Notes: a model not told the origin generated them from the letters alone. Shown: positions 10,172-23,752, numbered from the stretch's first letter. The stretch: 64,000 nt of DNA from Flectonema sp. DT1601 (GCA_964019425.1 OZ025830.1:707501-771500); one strand, 5' to 3'. Program-made: numbers and translations.

Positions 10172-11134
10172 AAAAAAAAAAAATGCTGAATTAAAAAGGA
10201 AAACCAGTTCCAGTTTCCCCCCCATCATTTTATCCCCCCCCAAGTATCCATCTCCTCCCTCATTCTGATGTTTCTTAGTTAAAAGGAGAAAGAAAAAAGG
10301 AAAAAAAAAACACCCCAAATCACTTTGTCTCAGTGCCCCCCTCCTCCACCATGTTTATGTTATGTGGTACAATACGACTGTATTACCCGTCGAACAAAGT
10401 ACACTCCCCCCCTTTCTTGTCTTTGCTTTCCTTGTTTCATCTTTTTTTAATTCGTACTTTGCTGCGGTTTGGCATTCGTCTTGTAGATATGTCAACCTGT
10501 TTCGATACATTGCTTTCACTAACTGACAAATAAATAATAAATCTAGACTGTGTTGGTGAATTTGATTTTTTTATTTTTTATAGAGAGTAAAATTCTTGCG
10601 CCTCCTAGAAAGACTTGTTACGCTTCAAACGTTGTTTCGGAGGTAAATATAAAAATAAAAAAAATGAAGACCAGTAACGTGTTGCTGTCTTTATTCTGGG
10701 TTGTTGCCTTGGAATACTGCTCATATTTATTTTATCGTCTGTATAAAGGAGAACGGGAGACGAATTACTCTTATCCAAAAAAAAGCGTTGAGGGGAGACT
10801 GCTCAACTTGTTAATTCCTAGCTGTTTTTTTATAATAAAAAGAAAAAAAAAAAAGAATAGCACAAAGGCATTGATTGCACAGCATACCCCTTCTTCCGTA
10901 GCTGCCTCCTGTCCTGACTGGGTGGGCAGCCATCCGAGCTGTGCTTCGTGTCTTGCTGCATGTCAAAATCAAAGCAGTGCATAAGTAAATTAATTAGTGT
11001 TGTTGTGTTTTTACCGTACTCTGGATTTGTGTTGTCTGTTTTTTTTTATATTGAGGCTCTCTGTGATTTCGTTACCGTTTTTTTTTCTTCTTCCTTTTTT
11101 TGAGAAGTTGTGTCGACCCTTGCTGTTCCCTAAC

Positions 11135-11170
<36 letters not shown>

Positions 11171-11863
11171 ACTTTAGCACCTTCCCCTATCCTTACATGG
11201 TGATCGAAGTGTTGGTTTTGTGTCATGCTCTCCCCCTATCCTGTTGAGAGTTGAATGCGTGACATGGTCTGTATATGACGTGTCAAACCACCTCACTCGC
11301 TTTACCTTTTTTATTTTTTCTTTCTTTCTAAAATTATTCTGTTCCCTTCACCCTCCCTGATCAAGAGAGTAGGCAAAGTTTTTTCTTTTTTTTATAAATT
11401 TTACGGTCATTCATCAGGGCGTGTATTTTTTTTTTTCTTTCTTTTTAAAAAAAAAAAAAACAAGTTTCGCTCGCCCAAGCACTATAGCTGAGTTGGAGTA
11501 GAATGAGCAAATTATCACCCCACTGGCAGTGGCCTTAATAGTCTGTTACTCGAGGCCAAGGAGAGATTCGCGGTCCATAAAAGTTCATTCATTGTCCCTT
11601 TGTTTTTTAAATTTCTTTTATACAAATTTTATTTCGTATTTCCTTTTTAACTTTGCTTGGTAGAAAAGCTAAAAACTTGTGCTGTAACAGCTAATTTAGA
11701 GCAGCGCGTTTCTTTTTTTTTTTTTTTTTTTTTTTTTTTTGGAAACAAAAAATAAAAAAAAACTGAATCAGCAGCACGTGTTTGGCCTTCCGAAGAAACA
11801 CGTGGTAATAGATCTAGTTATCTTTCTTTGCAAGAAAGAAAGGTTGGGAAGGCTTAGAAAAAA

Positions 11864-11894
<31 letters not shown>

Positions 11895-12771
11895 GGAAGT
11901 GGAAGGAAATCTTATTGTTTTTTGTCTTTTTATTCTAACCTGGCCCTTGCCTGTTCCCTTTCCCAGAACTTGCTGTGGGAGAAAAGAGCAAAAACAGGGG
12001 CAAGAGAACTATCCGAGCCCTTACGCCCGTATCATCTTTATCCATCCTTTTTAGGTACCTGTTGGTTGGTTCTAGTGGAGTAATAGTTTTTGTGAGACAC
12101 AAACTTAATCCTTTTTTTTCATAACCTGACCAACCTTCACTAGGTAAAAATACGAGGCGAGGGACGTAGTGATTTATTTTTTTTCCCCCCCTTTTTTTCT
12201 CAATGCCCATTGTTTATTGTAAAGCATGTGGCAGTCTCAACTATGTTGAGTAGTTTTGTTGAATTATCTTTTTTTTTTTTTTTTTTTTTTTTTCCTTTAA
12301 AGCTTGTTCTCCACTAGCACACCTCTCAGGTAGTTACTAGCGTAGGAGGCAAATTGCCTCCAGATTGAAGAAAAAAAAAAAACATAAAATCTTAAGAGCA
12401 GTTTTTCTTTTATCACCAATTTTAGTTATCCCCTTTTTTTACCACCTTATTTAAAAAAGCCGCGTTATATTTAACTCTATCCTTTTTCACGGCGTTTTCC
12501 CACTGGCAAGCATCCCCGGATGAGCTTTTTTTTTTTTTTTTTTTTAAAAATAATGTTTTATTATTTAAAATTGTAATTATAAATATCATTCAGAAAAAAC
12601 AGAATTATGTGTAGACAATAGTAAAAGAGATGGAATGTCGTTTCTTACCAGTTCCTCGTTCTACAGATCGGCAGAAAGTGAAAAGGGGTCGAGTCAATAT
12701 TCTTTTAAATGTCGTGACGTAGTGAAGTTTTTAATTATCATATTTCTTCAGTAAGGGTACTATAAGTTATA
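10172..12771. other. AT-rich intergenic region
   Basis: No convincing gene. It carries many homopolymers (for example around 11139-11167, 11711-11740 and 12269-12294) and a GA microsatellite at about 11870-11894. A TTCTTCAG acceptor-like site ends at 12751, just before the next gene. None of the dispersed repeat families was found here. Confidence 0.55.
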
Positions 12772-13703
12772 ATGTCTACACGTAACTCTCCAGGCATCAA
12801 GAGAGACAAGGTCACATCGTTCTTCAAGAAGTTCAAGGAGAACAGACAAGAAGAAGAACGCGAGGGATCGCTGCCACCTACAAGAGGTGCAAGCAGGGGA
12901 ACTGACAGCCCGAGTAGGGAAAGCAGCAGTCAACAACGAGTGAGACAGCAGCAAAGAGGACCACCGTCAGGAGCTACCTCTTTAGTAACTCAGGGTCAGG
13001 AATTAGTAAAGGCGAGAATTACAACTGCACATCCATCAGCGAATGGTCGCAATTTCTCGCCTGTGAATGCTGCGCACTACGAACCACTTCTTCCTCATCC
13101 AAGTTCTCAAAAAGAAGGAATGGTCTGCCTAGTTCTGGACTTGGATGAAACTCTTGTGCACTCCTCCTTCCGTCCCGTTCCAATGCCTGATATGGTTCTT
13201 CCAATAGATATTGATGGTACCCTTTATCATGTTTATGTTAAGAAGCGTCCATTTATTGAGGAATTTATCAAGTTCATCTCACCTATCTTTGAAGTAGTCG
13301 TCTTTACTGCTTCACTGTCGAAGTACGCAGATCCACTTCTCGATCAGCTTGACCCTGGTAAGAAGTTAATGGGTCATTTGCGTCTATTCAGAGAGCATTG
13401 TTCCCACACTAATGGTGCTTATGTTAAAGATTTATCTTTGTTGGGAAGACCACTTCCTAGGATTTGCATTATTGATAATTCTCCTGTTGCGTATCTGTTT
13501 CAGTCACAGTATGTAAATAATCTTTTTTTTTTTTGTTGTTGGATTTTTTTTAAAAAAAAAAAAACTAAAACAGGAATGCTCTGCCTTGTACCTCATGGTT
13601 TGAGGACAAAGAAGACACCGAATTAAGAGATTTTCAACCATTACTCGAACAGATGTCGAGGGCAGATAATGTTTATAGTATGCTTTCTCCTCGTTGGTAT
13701 TAA
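12772..13703 (+). CDS. SCP/FCP1-type (CTD-like) Ser/Thr phosphatase
   Basis: A HAD-superfamily phosphatase of the small CTD phosphatase group, which dephosphorylates phospho-Ser/Thr, for example on the RNA polymerase II tail or other substrates. Exon 1 is 12772-13508 and exon 2 13574-13703. The GT-AG intron contains a T/A tract; splicing joins VAYLFQSQ to NALPCTSWFEDKEDTELRD, a classic SCP family block, for about 288 residues. The catalytic DLDETLVHSS motif is at about 123-132 (nucleophile Asp123, general acid Asp125), followed by VFTASLSKYADPLLDQLDP and the IIDNSP motif. The first 110 residues are basic and Ser/Gln-rich without a domain. The start follows an acceptor-like cttcag ending at 12751. 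The exact substrate cannot be told from sequence. Confidence 0.95.
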
Positions 13704-14528
13704 CTCGTTCTGTTTTCACAAACAAACAACAAAACTAATCAACAGCTCACCTTGATGAATACCACAGGCAGTTAGCTGCCCGAGGCGCAAAGTAGGGTGA
13801 GAAACTATCGTGTTTATAAGGCATTCTACTGGTCAGAAGTTACAAACGTCGAGTGAGGTCGACAATTAGACTGCTACGAGGGTTCAGCCTGTGGTGGGGG
13901 TACAACAACAGAAGAAAAAAAATTTATAAAAGGAAGTAGAAGGTATGGCAGTTGGCTAACTTGCCTTCCTTCATGCGTCCCTACTCAACCCGATGACACA
14001 CTCATCGTTGTTTACTATTTTTTTTTTTTTTTTTTTTTCCTTTCTCCCCGATTTAATTTTTTTTCTTCTTTTTCCTGCTCTAGTTAACCTCTGTGTCTTT
14101 GACGGGTAGATGTGAGATATTGACAAGGCATTTATTTCTTGTTTGCACTGAGGGAAAAAAAAAAAAAAAAAAATTGTAAACGGAGATACCATGTCAATGA
14201 TGTGTCGTTGACTATAGTTAACAAAAATGAGGAAAAAAAGCAAAGCACTGCTCGAGTTAGTTGGGAGGCTTTTGTGCTTGTTACTTTTTCAATTTTTGAA
14301 GAATTTCTTTTTTTTAATATTTTTATACTGTTGTTAGCTTTTCATCGACGCGTCTTGTTACAAGTTTATTTGTTGATAGCTTTTGATGTTTTGAGTTGAA
14401 TGAAAAAAAGGAGGGGAAAAAAAAAAAAAAAAAAAAAAACAACCTTGTAATAATGGCCACCATCTTTCTGTTCATAGTGGCATTATACCTTTTTTTTCTG
14501 AGTAGTTTCATTAGTACTTTTGCGTGCG

Positions 14529-14562
<34 letters not shown>

Positions 14563-15655
14563 AGTAGTTTTAAAAAAACACACTACCATTTATCACCATC
14601 AGTGAAAATTGAGAGTTAAGCCGATTTTTTTTTCCTTTTTTTTTTTTTTTTTCCCTGTATAATAGCACCTTATCCTTTTCACATCAGGTCCTTTTTTTTT
14701 AATTATTTCCCCCCTTTTTTTGTTTGTTTTGCATTTGCGCAAAAGTTGAAGGTGAAGTGGCTAATTTTCTTTTCTTTTCCCCTTTTTTTTAAACATGATT
14801 TTCTATTCCTTCCCTAATTTTTTTTTTCACCCCTCCTCTTATTTTTTTTTTTTTTTTTTGTTTTGTCTGCTTATTAAAAAAAAAAAAAAAAATCTTTCCT
14901 TGCGCTTGAAAAAATAAGTGAAACCCTTCAGGAGAGCAGTCAACGAAGGAGAAAAAAAAAAAAAAAAATTACAAGAAAAAAGGAAAGAAGAAAAAAAAAA
15001 AAAAAAAAGCATCTGCTCATCTTGGGCTTGCAAGGCGAGATAAGAGTGACTTGCGTGTTCGCCGTTGTTTTTCTTTTTCTTTCTTTCTTTTTTTCTTTCT
15101 TTCTTTCTTTCTTTTTTTTTTTTTTTCTCCCTGTACCCTTCCATAACCCTATTTGTGCAATCAAGCAAGCGAACTAAAACAAAAAAAAGAATAAAAAGCT
15201 TTACAGAGCAACGCACGCCTTCGGACGTTCCATCCTCACCGCTCCGCAACTTACTCCTATCGAGAAGGGAAGAACGATGGGACGAAAAATTATATTCATT
15301 GTTGTAGTAGTATTGGAGCCTAAAGTGGCCGATTCAATGCAGGCCATCTGTCAATCGATATCCGAAATTAGAGAAACAAAAAAGAAGAGAATCAAAAAGT
15401 TAAGGACCAACAAAGAAAAACGAAACGAATCAAAACGAGGATAGTTCTTGACTTACAAATGAAAAAAGGTCTTATGAAACCATTTAGAGAGGGGTTTTTA
15501 AAAAAAAAACAAGGGGATAATCTTGGTTTCCTTTTCCACAACCACAAAAACCGTCAAAATCTCCTTTCCAAGTGTTTTTTTTTTTTTTTTTTTTTTTTTC
15601 CTCTTCTCTTTAAAAAATAGTTGTAATGTTTTTTTTGTTTTTAGCGTCTCAGCGC

Positions 15656-15687
<32 letters not shown>

Positions 15688-16429
15688 TGAATGGTTGTCG
15701 GAGTTAAGGGTTTTTTAAATTGGGTACTTTTTTTACTTACAAAAAAAAAAAAAAAAAAACTTTTTGCGGGAAAGAAAAAAAAAATGAAACAAAGTCACCT
15801 TTCACCTCCACTTCCACAATTCCGTCGCTACATGCTTTCTTTGACAAGAAGTTCAGCGCCCCCCCCTCCCTTGTGCAGATGGCGAGAGTCGCGGAATTTC
15901 TATTTTTATAGTTGTATCTGGTGGCTTGGTATGCTATCCTGCATGCATGCCACATCATCTTCATATGTTTTGTTTTTTCTTTTCCCCTTTTTTTTTTTTT
16001 TCATCGCTCTCATTATTTTCCTTTTTTTTTTTTTTTTCCTTCTTTTTTTTATTATGAGAGAGCACCCGACGTTCGGTGTTAGATCTAAGAAATAATTTTT
16101 ATTCCCCTCATTTTCTTTTTTAAAGTAATATTTTCAGAGCGTGAAAAAAAAACACACAGGCGCCTACCGATGAAAATCCTTTCATTAACTTTAACCTACC
16201 CCGCTGGTTAAAAATAATATATATTTGTATGTGTTTACGCTTTCTAACTTAGGTTGATGTATCCCTTTTTTTTTATTTATTTCTTTTTGAATTCCGGTCA
16301 CGGAGAATAATTTTTTTTTTTTTTTTTGAAAGATTTTTAAATAATAATAATCGAGCATTTTATATTTCTTGTCGGTCACCCCCGAACTCTTTCTGGAAAA
16401 ACGCTTGATTTTTTTTTTTTTCTTTTTTT

Positions 16430-16545
16430 GCACCGATGAAGTCAAAAAGGAAACTATTCAGATCAAGAGCCGTTTTACTTATGTCAAAGCTGATCAGTAG
16501 AACTGTCTGCGATCAAAACACAATATAAAGGCTGTTGCCTGAGTA
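16430..16545 (+). repeat. Dispersed structured repeat family 1, copy B
   Basis: It begins CACCGATGAAGTC, then GGAAACTATTCAGATCAAGA and GCCG, and later CTGTCTGCGATCAA and ATATAAAGGCTG. The terminal helix is weaker here than in the other copies. It sits directly before copy C, in the same orientation. Confidence 0.7.
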
Positions 16546-16569
16546 GGAGGTTTTTTTTTTCCTTTTTTT

Positions 16570-16672
16570 GCACCGATGAGGTCGGAGAGGAAACTATTCA
16601 GATCAAGAGCCGTTTTATTTAGCAGAACTGTCTGCGATCAAACAAAAAAAAAATATAAAGGCTGTTTCTGAA
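16570..16672 (+). repeat. Dispersed structured repeat family 1, copy C
   Basis: The shortest copy. CCGA-TGAGG-TCGG forms the leading hairpin, ATTCAGAT and the CTGAAT end pair, and the inner hairpin is GCAGA/TCTGC. It is tandem to copy B, about 25 nt apart. Confidence 0.72.
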
Positions 16673-16820
16673 TCTTTCTAATTCATTAGCGAAGATGGTA
16701 ACACTTGCTAGCGAACTGTTAGGGTAATGACAGCTTATAAAAAAAAAAAAAACCAACAACCTCATATTTTTAAATGTAATAAAAAAACCAACAACACTCT
16801 AGAATAGCGGAGGTGATTCG

Positions 16821-16990
16821 CTCTTACTTCTACAAACACCATAACTGATGATGAGAGAACAGAGGTAAAGAAGTATATAGATTACTCTCGAAACCTAAAT
16901 AGTTGCTTTAAAAGGCTAAGTTAAGCATCACCATAGTTCACTGTATCCTTAACAGATTGTTAAATTATCGTTTTATTTTTAATATGATAC
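16821..16990 (+). repeat. Dispersed repeat family 2, copy A
   Basis: It closely matches 51151-51308: CTTACTTCTACA, CTGATGATGAGAG, GATTACTCTCGAAACCTAA, AAAAGGCTAAGTTA and TTAAATTATCGTT appear in the same order. GAGAG and CTCTC can pair between CTGATGA and GAAAC. Confidence 0.75.
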
Positions 16991-18512
16991 AATACAGTTT
17001 GTTTTACAAATTCAAACATTTCATGATGTTTTTAATCTTTTTTTTTTTTTTTTTTTTCAACGAAAAAAAAACAAAACAAAAACTAATAATATAAAGAAAA
17101 CCCTAAAAATATTGTAAAGTCAAACAGTCATGTCTGTTCTTTTTGAAATTTGGGGTGGTGGGAAAAAAAAAAAAAACTGAAAAAAAGAAAATCTTCAAAC
17201 AGCTCATTCGGAGAACTTCATAATTTATGTTCGCTCCTTTATTTGATCTTTAAGTAAGTGGGGAGGAGTGGGGCGCGGAAAAAGAAATTGTGTGTATTTT
17301 TTTCTTCATTCTTTCTTTGCACCACCCATGACCGTAGAAACTTCATAATTTTTTTTTATTTCTTATTTCCGGGATAAGAAATCGACAGTAAGAAAGGAAA
17401 GGGGGGGAAAAAAAAAAAGAATAAATAAAAAAAATATCGGTAGGTTGGTTTCAATCTGAGAGGCGCTTAATGGTATTTCCCTCTCTCCCCAGAGGTACCG
17501 GTCTTCTGGCCAGGGCATCTCATTTTTTATTCAGTCAGCTGTTGGTGGTATTTGATGCAGTTAGAGAAACTGCGAAGGGAAAAAAAAAAAAAAAGCAGCA
17601 ATTTTTTGTGCTTAAGTCAGTGCTGGTCGTGACTACTAGTGATTTTCTTCACATCATCTATATTTTTTTATTTTTATTTTTTTTTACAAAAGGCGATATT
17701 ACCTGTTAAAACACATCTACTACATGAAGTACCTTCAAACTGCAAAAAAAAAAAAAAAAAGGTTCTTTTTTCGTACTGCCCTATCAACCTTTCCTTGTCT
17801 CTGCAGGGCACTTTCTGTACCCTCTTTTTTTTTGATATCTTCTGGTGTTCTGAAGATGAAGAGAATTTGTTAGATATCTATTGGGGGGGAGAGTACGACT
17901 TTTTTTTTTTTTTTTTTTTTTTTTTGCAGGAAATCTCCTGGTGTTAACAGATCGTAATGTAGCTTTTGTTTTTTTTTCCCCTGCTTTCTTTCTTACCCAA
18001 ATGTCCAGCCTCTCTCTCCTGGTGAATATTTCTGGTGCAGCATGACGACTATTTTTTTTTAAAAATTGTTAATCAAAAAAAAAAAAAACTGCCCATGTAA
18101 GCAAAAAAAAAAAAAAAAAAATTCTCATTTTTTTAATTTACTTATTTATTTTTCCCACATTTTTTACAGAAATGTGAATAAAACTAATAATGGTGAAACG
18201 TACTTATACTTGTTTTTTTTAATCTTTTTTCTTTGGGATGGGGCGATGGTTAGACGACTCCTCCAGTCTAAACCCTATTCCTTTTTTCGCTTAACCTCAT
18301 ACGTTAAGCTTGCCTGGTTAGACTTTGTTAAGCAAGGGCATTATTTTTTCCCCTTTCTTTTGGTTGATATTTGTTTGTTAAGCTTATCCTCTGTGTCAAG
18401 AGGGGGGTAAGTTTTATTATTGTAAAGGTAAAGATCATAATGGGTCTGTATTGTTATTTTTATTGTTCTTTAAATATTTGCCCCCCGAGAAAGACTACAT
18501 TTTTCAGCTTTT

Positions 18513-18546
<34 letters not shown>

Positions 18547-20419
18547 TACTATTTTTAATGTAAGCAGTGTCTTCTAGTAGGCCTTATTACTAATTATAGG
18601 TGTTGTGTTGAAATACTAGTAATTATAATGCGCTACTCTCTCCTCTCTCGTGTGCTTCCAAGTTTTGCACCCGACAAAAGTAATGCTTCTTTGCAAAAAC
18701 GTACTGTCGGAGTTTTTTTCTAGAAGGGGTTCCTCTCCTCCTTGCTTTCTTATTTCTATTTTTCAAGGCAGCCAAAACTATTACTCTTTTTGTGTGGCTG
18801 GGCCCACTAATTAACAATACCCTTTATTGAAATTCCAGGTAGAACAATTCCTCATAGAACATAAAAGAAAAAAAACAGAACAAAACAGAACAGAACGAAC
18901 TTCCGTCAAGAAATCGATAGAATAGAAAAAAAAAAGAAAATAAAATGGGGGAAAAAAAAAAAAAGAAAAAAAAACGTTCTGCGGGACTTGAACTAAACAA
19001 CAAATGTGCGAATTTTTTAACGGTATATTCTTCTTATCCCTCTCTCCCAGTTCTATTCCCACGATAGGCTTTCGAAAATTAACTTTCCTATTCAACGAGA
19101 AAGAGCGGAGCTATTGGTCACTTATTTCGGAAGTGAGTACCTGTGAGCTTTGTTAAACGGGTAACATAATAATGGAATAGGAAAACATGCACTTGTATCC
19201 ATTCCTCTGGTCTTTCTCCATTTCTTTTTTTTTTAAACTACTGCAGTAGTACAATTTTCAACTTTTAATATCACTCCAAATTGTTAAATCGACACAAAGA
19301 GTGACTGCAGCAGTAAATGTGGAAGCGTTGTTTCCCAATCAGCGCGTTTTTTCCGATTTTCCACTCCCAACTATTACCTAACAGAAGTGTGTCATTAAAA
19401 TGCAACTGGTTGACAGGCGTAACTGAGAGATTAGTATAAATATAGTGATTGCTTCTTGGTTAATTTTATTCATTTTTTTCTTCTTCTTTTTTGACCTTTT
19501 CCTTAAACGGATTCTTCTGCAAACTATCTCTGTTCCCACTGTACAGTTGAGGTACAAGGATTACTCTAAGAAACACGAGCTTTGAGCTAACGAGCTCCCC
19601 GACCCCTCACCCAATCCACTGTACAGTCGTTTTTTCTTTTTCATGAGTCGCAATTTAGCCATGTAGAGTGCTGTGGCTATGGTACTGCAAGTGGGTACAT
19701 GGCATCAAATTCTCCACACCCGGATTCAGGCTTGGGCGGTTCCCTGTTCACTCGTCGGTACTGAAAGAATCGCTGTTGCTTTCTTTTCCTGTGCTGAGTG
19801 ATATGCTTAAGTTCAGTGCTTATCAAATTGCTTTAAAATCCTCAATTACCCCATCTCCCCCTTTTTTTTTTCTTTCTTCTTTTGTTGTGATAGTAGTACG
19901 CTAGAACGAATTAAAATGAAAAAAAAGACAAAAGAAGATCTGCAAACAAAAAAAAACAAAAAACAAAAAAATTTGGAGGAGAAAAACACAAACAAGATAA
20001 CGCAAGAAAGGAGAGAAAAAAAAAAAGTGGAAAGGGGTTGAAGGAAAGAAAAAAGAAAAGAAAGAAAAAAAAAACTGAAGGCAACAAAATTAACATCTTC
20101 GTGTTTAACCAGCTATATGCTGCAGGTAAAAAAAAAAAAAAAAAAAAAAACTTTTTCTTGAGCATTTCTCCTTACATTAATCATTTTATTTACAGCAGAA
20201 TTTAGCACCAAATGAAATAATAAAGACTGACGACAAGTAACATCTTTGGTTACATCCGCACATTATTTACAGATCCGATTAATGTAATTTCTATTTTTTA
20301 TTTATCATATTTTTAAACTCCCCCTTTTTTTTTTTCAGGAAAGTGACTCAAACTTCACTGGCCACAAAACTCTTTTAAATATAAAAAAAAACAAAAATTG
20401 ACAAAAATAATATACTCAA

Positions 20420-22476
20420 ATGAATAGATTATCTTTTGAGAATTTACTGGGCGAAACCACTCAAGAATATGATGATTATAAGGTGTGTATATAATTTTCA
20501 AGACAATATAATGTATTAATTAAGTACTCATGAGTTTTATAAAAAGCTGTTACGGTACCATTGGCAAGTGGCGCTCAACTATGTTCACGTGGCCTGCAGT
20601 GGTATTATTTATTAATTTGCAGTCATTTACTACGCTGCCGCTGACAGTCGAGATTGTCGGAGAAATTGTTGTTCCTTTTTGAGCTTGAAAATGCAGTATC
20701 AAATTACCCCCCCCCATTCTTTTTTTTCCTCTCCCAAATAATAAATAACTTAAACAGCCGGATATGCCCTCTTCTATGTCTAAGCTTGTCGTTCCTCATG
20801 GACCTCCTATGAATGTTCTCACTGTTATAGACATGATGAAGATTGGGTTAGATGCATATGGGGTTCCTCCAGAGACGGTGGTTAATTGTATAAAAGAAGA
20901 CATCGTCGCTCGTGAGTTCAGTGGATGCCATCTCAATGATATTCTGTACTCTGGTTTCATAAACTCCCGTGGTGACAAGATGAGCAAAGTTATTTCCGAT
21001 GGATTATCACTTAGGCGTGTTCCTGGAGAATCTGCTTATGCAGCCGATGATTATGTGTTGCTTGATGAATGCTACAACATACTTCATGATTATTCTCCTG
21101 AAACCACATTAATAATCTCCATGACTGGAAATGACTCGTATCAGCATTTCATTAGAACTGCGTCCAGAAGATCATTTCGTACTATTGTTGTTCAAGATGT
21201 CTTTCCTGATGACTTTCATACGGTGACAACATGCGTATCACTATCTGAATTGCTGGGACAGTCCAAACATATGCCATACACTGGAAGCATAGGTTTTAAT
21301 TCGAACCCTCCTCCTCTGTCTCAAAATGCTGGCGGATGGAGTTTATTAGACGGGTTAGGCCTGCTTAATAATGGTGTGTTACCAACTCAACAATTAAATA
21401 AGTCACCTCCACGAAGCCCTAATAGTGGTATGGGTGCTGTTGATCATTACAGTCCAATTGGTGGAAGTTTGTTTAACTCAACATTACATTCTGATTTCTT
21501 TTCTGACCTTGCTGGTGATCGTCAAGAACTTGAATGTCCTGCACCTATGGATCTCCCTATTGGAAATAATACGGTTGCTCCCACCGCAAACAATAACAAC
21601 GATATGGCTGAACCAATCTTATCTCCTCAGCAACCTACGAAGAAACCTTCTCCTAAGTCTGGTACTGCTGAGAAAAAAGAAGCTAAAAAATCACCAACTA
21701 AAAAGGAAGCTCCAATAGTAGTAGCTGAAAAGCTTAAGCCTAGTCAGCAACCTCCAGTGGAGAAGTCGATAAGAACTGAGAGCAATAATACACATATTCC
21801 TACTAAGAAGGTTACACGAGAGCCAAAGCAACTTGAACCTGTCGCTAAAGCAGAAGTAACTTCACCTGTTTCAAGACGTAGTAAGAAACTTGCTTCTGAT
21901 CTTCCACCACCAAAAGAAGCGAACAACAACAACATAATCATGAACGCTGCGGTAAAAGAAGATAAGCCTGTTCCTACTGCTACAACGAAAAAAGTTCCTT
22001 TCTCTTATAAAGACATACTTGGTAAGGACACTACTAGCAAGCCTGTGGCAAAGCCAGCCTCTACAAAAGTATCATTTGTATGGGCGACTAAGGACAGCGC
22101 TTCCCAACCTGCAAAGAAACAGCAGCAGATGCAGTTGGAGGGTATAGAGAGAAATAATTTTAAAAAAACTTTGTGTAGGAACAAGCCTGGGGTTTGCACA
22201 AAAACGACATGTCCGTTTGCTCATGGTGAGGATGACCTTCATCCTGACGTTTTAGAAATATATAAGCTTTACTTGTGTAAGGATCACTATAATGGATCGT
22301 GTAAGAAAGGAGATATCTGTAACAATGCACATGGAGAGACAGATCAAAAAAAAAAACAAGATCCGCAAGGAGGTAACATAAGAACAAAATTGTGTGATGA
22401 GCACCGTGAAGGCTTTTGCTACCGGGGCATCAACTGCTGGTTTTCCCATGACACTAGAAAGAGTAACAAAAAGTAG
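20420..22476 (+). CDS. NYN-like domain protein with three CCCH zinc fingers
   Basis: A probable RNA-binding, possibly RNA-cleaving protein of about 593 residues. Exon 1 (20420-20482, MNRLSFENLLGETTQEYDDYK) joins exon 2 (20758-22476) across a GT-AG intron. Residues about 30-180 look like a NYN/PIN-type fold: a hydrophobic strand with Asp (VLTVIDMM), then AADDYVLLDE, then TTLIISMTGNDSYQHFI, where NYN proteins have an SGDSDF-like strand; the acidic residues are mostly kept. A Lys/Pro/Ser-rich low-complexity linker follows. Near the C-terminus are three fingers: C-x6-C-x4-C-x3-H, then two of C-x7-C-x5-C-x3-H. The CCCH fingers are clear; the NYN assignment is moderate. A role in mRNA turnover or translation control is inferred from the domain pairing. 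A T-rich acceptor ends at 20338. Confidence 0.88.
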
Positions 22477-23718
22477 AGCAGAGGAAGAAAAAAAAAAAAA
22501 AAAAAAAACTTTTCAAACACAACTATATTATATTCACCATGTACGCAGATATATAAAAAAAAATAATTTTTTTTTTTTTTTTTGAATGGAAACTTATACT
22601 CTTTTTCTATTATTTTTATCTTTATTTTTTTTTTTTCCTCTTTGTCTTTTTTTTTTCAGCCAGAAAAATTGCAGATAGTACATCGTGGCCATTGCCGTAG
22701 GGAGTTTTGCTTCCCACGGTGTTGCAAGACAGCCATTGTCAGCGTTAGGGGAAAATAATAGGCACTAGGTTACCTAGAGCGTGCGGGTCTTCGCCCAGAT
22801 TCTTTACCCGCGCAGAAAGAAATAAAAAAAAAAAAAAAAAAAAAACTGAAAATTGAGTGCTCATTTTTCTTTGTTTTTTCCCAATCTACATCTTATTTGT
22901 TTCTCTGTTGGTTTCCCTCCTTTTTTTCTTTGCCCCCTTTTTGTATTGCTCAAAACCGTTGGTTAAGTTCCTCATTCCCTGCTGCCGACCACTCATGTGA
23001 TGCGGTAAGAGAGTCTTGGAAAGGTTTTTATCGGTCGGAAAAACATACAAGCCCCTCCCCACCCCAAAAAAAAAAAAAATAATAATAATAATAATAATTC
23101 TTCCTACCTGCCTGGGTTGTCGGTTTCTTTGGGTATTTAAAATTTAATGCCCGAATAAGAAGAAATTAGTTTGATTTCCCTTAAAGAAGGTTGCCAAAAA
23201 ATAAAAAAAAGAAAAATAAAAGAATGATAACAGCATATAGACTTGAGAGGGATGAATGGGAAAGAAGGTAGAATAAAAAGGAGGGGATGGCTGCTCAACC
23301 ACAGTCCCCGTTCCCAAGTGAGCTCCAGCTTTTCTTAGATAGGCTTCTTTTGCCAAAACGATTTTTATTTTATTTTTTTAAATTTTTTAAGCAAGGATAA
23401 CTTTTTTTAACGAAAGAAGAAGAAAGAGAAAAAAACAAAAAAAAAAAAAAATGAGAAAAACAAAAAAAAACTAAAACAAAAAACTAAAAAAAAAAAAAAA
23501 AAAAAAAAAGATACAGCACTGGGGGGCAAGGCGAGGCGTGGAACAGGGTGGGTTAAAAAAAAAACAAAAAAAATTAATTTATCTCTAAAAAAAAAATCAA
23601 AAATCAGTGTTGCCCACCCGATCCAGGTCGTCTGCCCCTTTGCTGATCGAATGCTGCCCTTCGGTGGCATTATTTCTTATTTTAAGAAAAAAAAATAATA
23701 AAGAACACGATCAACAAG

Positions 23719-23752
<34 letters not shown>

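Larger units (their letters stand above)
13704..20419. other. 6.7-kb gene-free AT-rich spacer
   Basis: Open frames here are short and mostly generated by homopolymers, so no gene is called. It contains two tandem copies of structured repeat family 1 (16430-16545, 16570-16672) and one copy of family 2 (16821-16990). Two copies of the palindrome ACTGTACAGT lie near 19538 and 19619. A T-rich acceptor (ttttttttcag) ends at 20338 upstream of the next gene. Confidence 0.5.

Noticed and set aside
14396-16445. Many short frames rich in Lys, Phe or Leu in the 14-16 kb spacer
   Set aside because: They are translations of A and T tracts, with no domain, no paired introns and no conserved composition.
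16570-16610. Hammerhead reading of family 1 (CCGATGAG ... GAAAC)
   Set aside because: Other family 1 copies read CCGACGAAGTCGG or CGACAAAAGTCGG, so the catalytic CTGATGA is not conserved.
19538-19628. Two ACTGTACAGT palindromes about 80 bp apart as an operator pair
   Set aside because: Ten-base palindromes recur by chance, and there is no adjacent gene to regulate.
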